This document shows positions 62,057 to 64,000 of a stretch of 64,000 bases of DNA, one piece after another. Within the stretch, counting starts at the first letter, position 1. The number at the start of each line of letters is the position of its first letter. This DNA is from Streptomyces sp. P9-A2 (GTDB taxonomy: Bacteria; Actinomycetota; Actinomycetes; Streptomycetales; Streptomycetaceae): contig NZ_JAZIFX010000001.1 in NCBI RefSeq assembly GCF_036634175.1, positions 7,626,001-7,690,000 of the forward strand. The letters run 5' to 3'. The notes under the pieces were generated by a model. It was not told the origin of the DNA. It did no database searches and was given only the letters and a program-made list of their open reading frames with translations. The position numbers and the translations under genes are program-made.

Positions 62057-62209
62057 GTGAGCTGGTTTCTGCTTGCACGCAGAACGCGTTCGGCTCCTCA
62101 CCCAGTTCGGGTTCCTGCTTTGCGGGTGGGGACGCCAGATTTGCGATCGCAGCCACTATCAACATCGCAGCCGTGAGACGACGGGGACGGGGGGGTCTGT
62201 ACAGCGAAC

Positions 62210-63840
62210 GGCTCTGTCCCGTAATCGGTGGTAACGAAGGGTGACGGTCGTCGTTGTTCTGGTGTGCGTGATGTCAACGAGCTTGTGAGTGTGGTGTTTT
62301 CAGGGCTCTCAGCCCTCGTCATCGAGGGTGTACAGGACGAGGGCGAGGTCATCCGGGTGTCTGCGCGGACCCGGGACGATCCGGTGCCGTGCCCGGCATG
62401 CGGGGCGCCGACGGCCAAGGTGCACGGCCTGCACGGCCGGACGCTCGTGGACGTGCCGGTGGACGGGCGGCGGGTCGTGGTGTCGGTGCGGGTTCGGCGT
62501 CTGGTCTGCCCGGTGCTGGGATGTCCGCGGCAGACCTTCCGCGAACAGGTGCCGGGCCTGGTGGAGCGCTACCAGCGCCGTACCCCACGCCTGGCCCGCC
62601 GACTCGGCTTCGTGGTCAAGGAGTTAGCGGGCCGGGCGGGTGTCCGCCTGTCCCGTGCCTGGGGCTGCGGCCTCTCTCGTTCGACGGCTCTGCGCCTGCT
62701 CACGCGCCTGCGGACGCCACCGCCACGTGTGCCGCGGGTGATCGGCGTCGACGACTTCGCCCTCAAGCGCCGGCACCGCTACGCCACCGTGATCATCGAC
62801 GCCGAGACCGGCGAGCGGACCGACGTCCTGCCCGACCGCACCGCCCCGACCCTGGTGACCTGGCTGCGCGAGCATCCCGGGGTCGAGTACGTGTGCCGGG
62901 ACGGCTCCGCCACCTACGCCGAGGCGATCCGCCAGGCTCTGCCCGAAGCGGTGCAGGTCAGCGACCGGTGGCACCTCTGGTCCAACCTGTGCGGCAAGGT
63001 CCTGGCCGAAGTCCGCTCCCACGCGGCCTGCTGGGCAACCGCCGTGAACCCCGCCCGGCCCGGAGGCGTACGCGAACAGACCACCCGCGAGCGGTGGCAG
63101 CGCGTCCACGACCTGCTCGGCCAGGGCGTCGGCCTGCTCGAATGCGCCCGCCGCCTCGATGTCGCCCTGAACACCGTCAAGCGGTACTCCCGCATGAAGG
63201 AGCCCACCGCCGACCGCCGCGCACCCCGCTACAAGCCCACGCTCGTCGACCCCTACCGCGACCACCTGCGCACCCGCCGCGCCGCGGACCCGGCCGTCCC
63301 CGTCCTCCAGCTCTTCCGGGAGATCAAGGAGTTGGGCTACACCGGCAGCCTCAACCTGCTCTACCGCTACCTCACCCAGGGCCGCGCCGAGGGCGACAAG
63401 CCGGTCACCACCCCGCAGCGCTTCGCCCGTCTCCTGCTCACTCGTCCGGAGAACCTGCGCGACAAGGACACCGCGCTACTGCGGGAACTCACCGGAACCT
63501 GCCCCGAAATGACCGAACTCGCCTCCCTCGCCGGCGAGTTCGCCCAGCTATTGGCCCCGGCGGAGGGCAACGATGCCAAGCTCACCGACTGGATCACTAC
63601 GGTTCGCACCGCTGACCTGCCCCACCTGCACTCCTTTGCGAACGGCCTCGAGCTCGACCGCGCCGCCGTCGACGCCGGCCTCACTCTGCCGTACCACAAC
63701 GGCCGCACCGAGGGCGTCAACACACGAACCAAACGGATCATGAGGCAGATGCACGGCCGAGCCGGGTTCCCCCTGCTCCGCCACCGCATCCTCCTCCAGT
63801 GATCACTACACAGCGCTACCACCGATTACGGGACAGAGCC
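62210..63840 (+). mobile_element. ISL3-family insertion sequence, about 1.63 kb
   Basis: Perfect 24-bp terminal inverted repeats lie at 62210-62233 and 63817-63840; they begin GGCTCTGTCCCGTAATCGG. One complete transposase gene lies between. The 8 bases on each side (CAGCGAAC and GTTGACCG) are not direct repeats. Instead they continue as an inverted repeat with GGGGGTCTGTAC on the left and GTACAGACCCCC on the right. The element therefore sits inside a palindrome. Confidence 0.92.
62264..63802 (+). CDS. ISL3-family transposase
   Basis: A 512-residue DDE transposase. The N-terminal zinc-finger part is DDPVPCPACGAPTAKVHGLH with CPVLGCPRQTF. Catalytic regions are PRVIGVDDFALKRRHRYATV (first Asp pair), VEYVCRDGSATYAEAIRQAL (second Asp), and the C-terminal Glu in YHNGRTEGVNTRTKRIM. 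Codon 121 (62624-62626) is TTA, so translation may depend on the bldA tRNA. The frame is open from 62228 inside the left inverted repeat; GTG at 62264 matches the family start. It looks intact. Confidence 0.92.
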   Translation: MRDVNELVSVVFSGLSALVIEGVQDEGEVIRVSARTRDDPVPCPACGAPTAKVHGLHGRTLVDVPVDGRRVVVSVRVRRLVCPVLGCPRQTFREQVPGLVERYQRRTPRLARRLGFVVKELAGRAGVRLSRAWGCGLSRSTALRLLTRLRTPPPRVPRVIGVDDFALKRRHRYATVIIDAETGERTDVLPDRTAPTLVTWLREHPGVEYVCRDGSATYAEAIRQALPEAVQVSDRWHLWSNLCGKVLAEVRSHAACWATAVNPARPGGVREQTTRERWQRVHDLLGQGVGLLECARRLDVALNTVKRYSRMKEPTADRRAPRYKPTLVDPYRDHLRTRRAADPAVPVLQLFREIKELGYTGSLNLLYRYLTQGRAEGDKPVTTPQRFARLLLTRPENLRDKDTALLRELTGTCPEMTELASLAGEFAQLLAPAEGNDAKLTDWITTVRTADLPHLHSFANGLELDRAAVDAGLTLPYHNGRTEGVNTRTKRIMRQMHGRAGFPLLRHRILLQ

Positions 63841-63887
63841 GTTGACCGTACAGACCCCCGCCGGAATACCATTGAGCGGTGTGCATC

Positions 63888-64000
63888 GTGAAGGTGCTGG
63901 TCACGGGTCTGGCGTGAGTTGTCTTCGGCGTACTCGTGCTGGTCGTGGGCGGCAGTCTGAGGTGTAGATCGTCTGGCAGGTGCGGGTTTTGCGGTTTCTC
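63888..64000 (+). other. Possible truncated or interrupted membrane-protein start
   Basis: After the palindrome, GTG AAG GTG CTG GTC starts VKVLVTGLA, then TGA, and the same frame continues VVFGVLVLVVGGSLR to the window edge. Together this reads like one N-terminal membrane helix interrupted by a stop. It is too short to identify. Confidence 0.25.

Larger units (their letters stand above)
61142..62209. other. Gene-free interval of lower GC content
   Basis: About 1.07 kb without a credible intact gene. Composition is lower in G+C than neighbours. A minus-strand frame ending at 61872 reads QQVSRPITDAVTRLSPTTRT and LPDLDALTCYYAVVMD, which may be a gene remnant but is not identified. It contains the direct repeat at 61310 and a hairpin at 62020, and it ends in the left arm of a palindrome at the ISL3 element. 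Confidence 0.5.

Overview
The window is high-GC actinobacterial DNA, almost certainly from a Streptomyces chromosome. Supporting signs are the ECF sigma/anti-sigma pair, a PAS-GAF-SpoIIE-ATPase phosphatase, PF04672-type methyltransferase, YxFxxD repeat lipoprotein, class F sortase, ergothioneine operon, many GTG starts and stop/start overlaps of 4 bases, and rare TTA codons confined to one regulator and one transposase. The block sdhC-sdhA-sdhB-olsB-olsA resembles the SCO0924-SCO0920 region of S. coelicolor as I remember it; that match is from memory and was not searched.

Layout. 1-5 kb: a short peptide gene, a VOC protein, a lipase-maturation-factor-like membrane protein and the SpoIIE phosphatase. 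5-7.4 kb: a decayed Fpg/Nei glycosylase gene, then anti-sigma, an unknown gene and an ECF sigma factor on the minus strand. 7.6-11.2 kb: CapA-like protein, USP, polysaccharide deacetylase, class F sortase. 11.5-15.7 kb: secreted and membrane proteins, ending in a very clear terminator. 16-19 kb: methyltransferase coupled to a GGDEF-EAL protein. 19.2-20.6 kb: a 165-bp triplication at the 3' end of a lysR gene. 20.7-27.2 kb: succinate dehydrogenase, ornithine-lipid acyltransferases, PRC-barrel/DUF2382 protein. 28.3-31.1 kb: an IS200/IS605 element (tnpA-tnpB) inside a broken BBE-type FAD oxidase gene. 31.5-37.4 kb: HAD phosphatase, dodecin, and egtA-egtB-egtC-egtD (ergothioneine). 37.7-45.3 kb: PARG-like macrodomain protein, MazF/PemK-like protein, PNPOx-like protein, isochorismatase, VOC, CoA transferase, LysR, M23 peptidase. 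45.5-51.8 kb: a 250-bp MITE-like repeat, a TetR regulator with two operators, and a PaoABC-type molybdenum aldehyde oxidoreductase with its XdhC chaperone, closed by a 27-bp perfect hairpin. 51.8-61.1 kb: FMN reductase/TetR pair, LacI regulator with a TTA codon, thioredoxin and disulfide flavoprotein, peptide deformylase, PepSY protein, TPR protein, pirin. 61.1-64 kb: a gene-poor, lower-GC kilobase and an ISL3-family insertion sequence.

How the parts work together. Redox and oxidative-stress functions dominate: ergothioneine synthesis, dodecin, thioredoxin/flavoprotein, FMN reductase, aldehyde oxidoreductase, pirin. A second theme is envelope and signalling: sortase, deacetylase, M23 peptidase, ornithine lipids, c-di-GMP protein and anti-sigma/sigma. 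The window also carries an unusual number of gene remnants (Fpg/Nei, alpha/beta hydrolase, FAD oxidase, aldehyde dehydrogenase, MarR), two insertion sequences and four tandem-repeat loci. That pattern suggests a region undergoing decay, such as a chromosome arm; this is inference.

I found no CRISPR array, rRNA or tRNA. The most interesting items are the intact TnpB element in its target gene with an apparently reconstructable empty site, the 165-bp triplication, the MITE-like element, the ISL3 element lying in a palindrome without target duplication, and the short peptide gene at the left edge.
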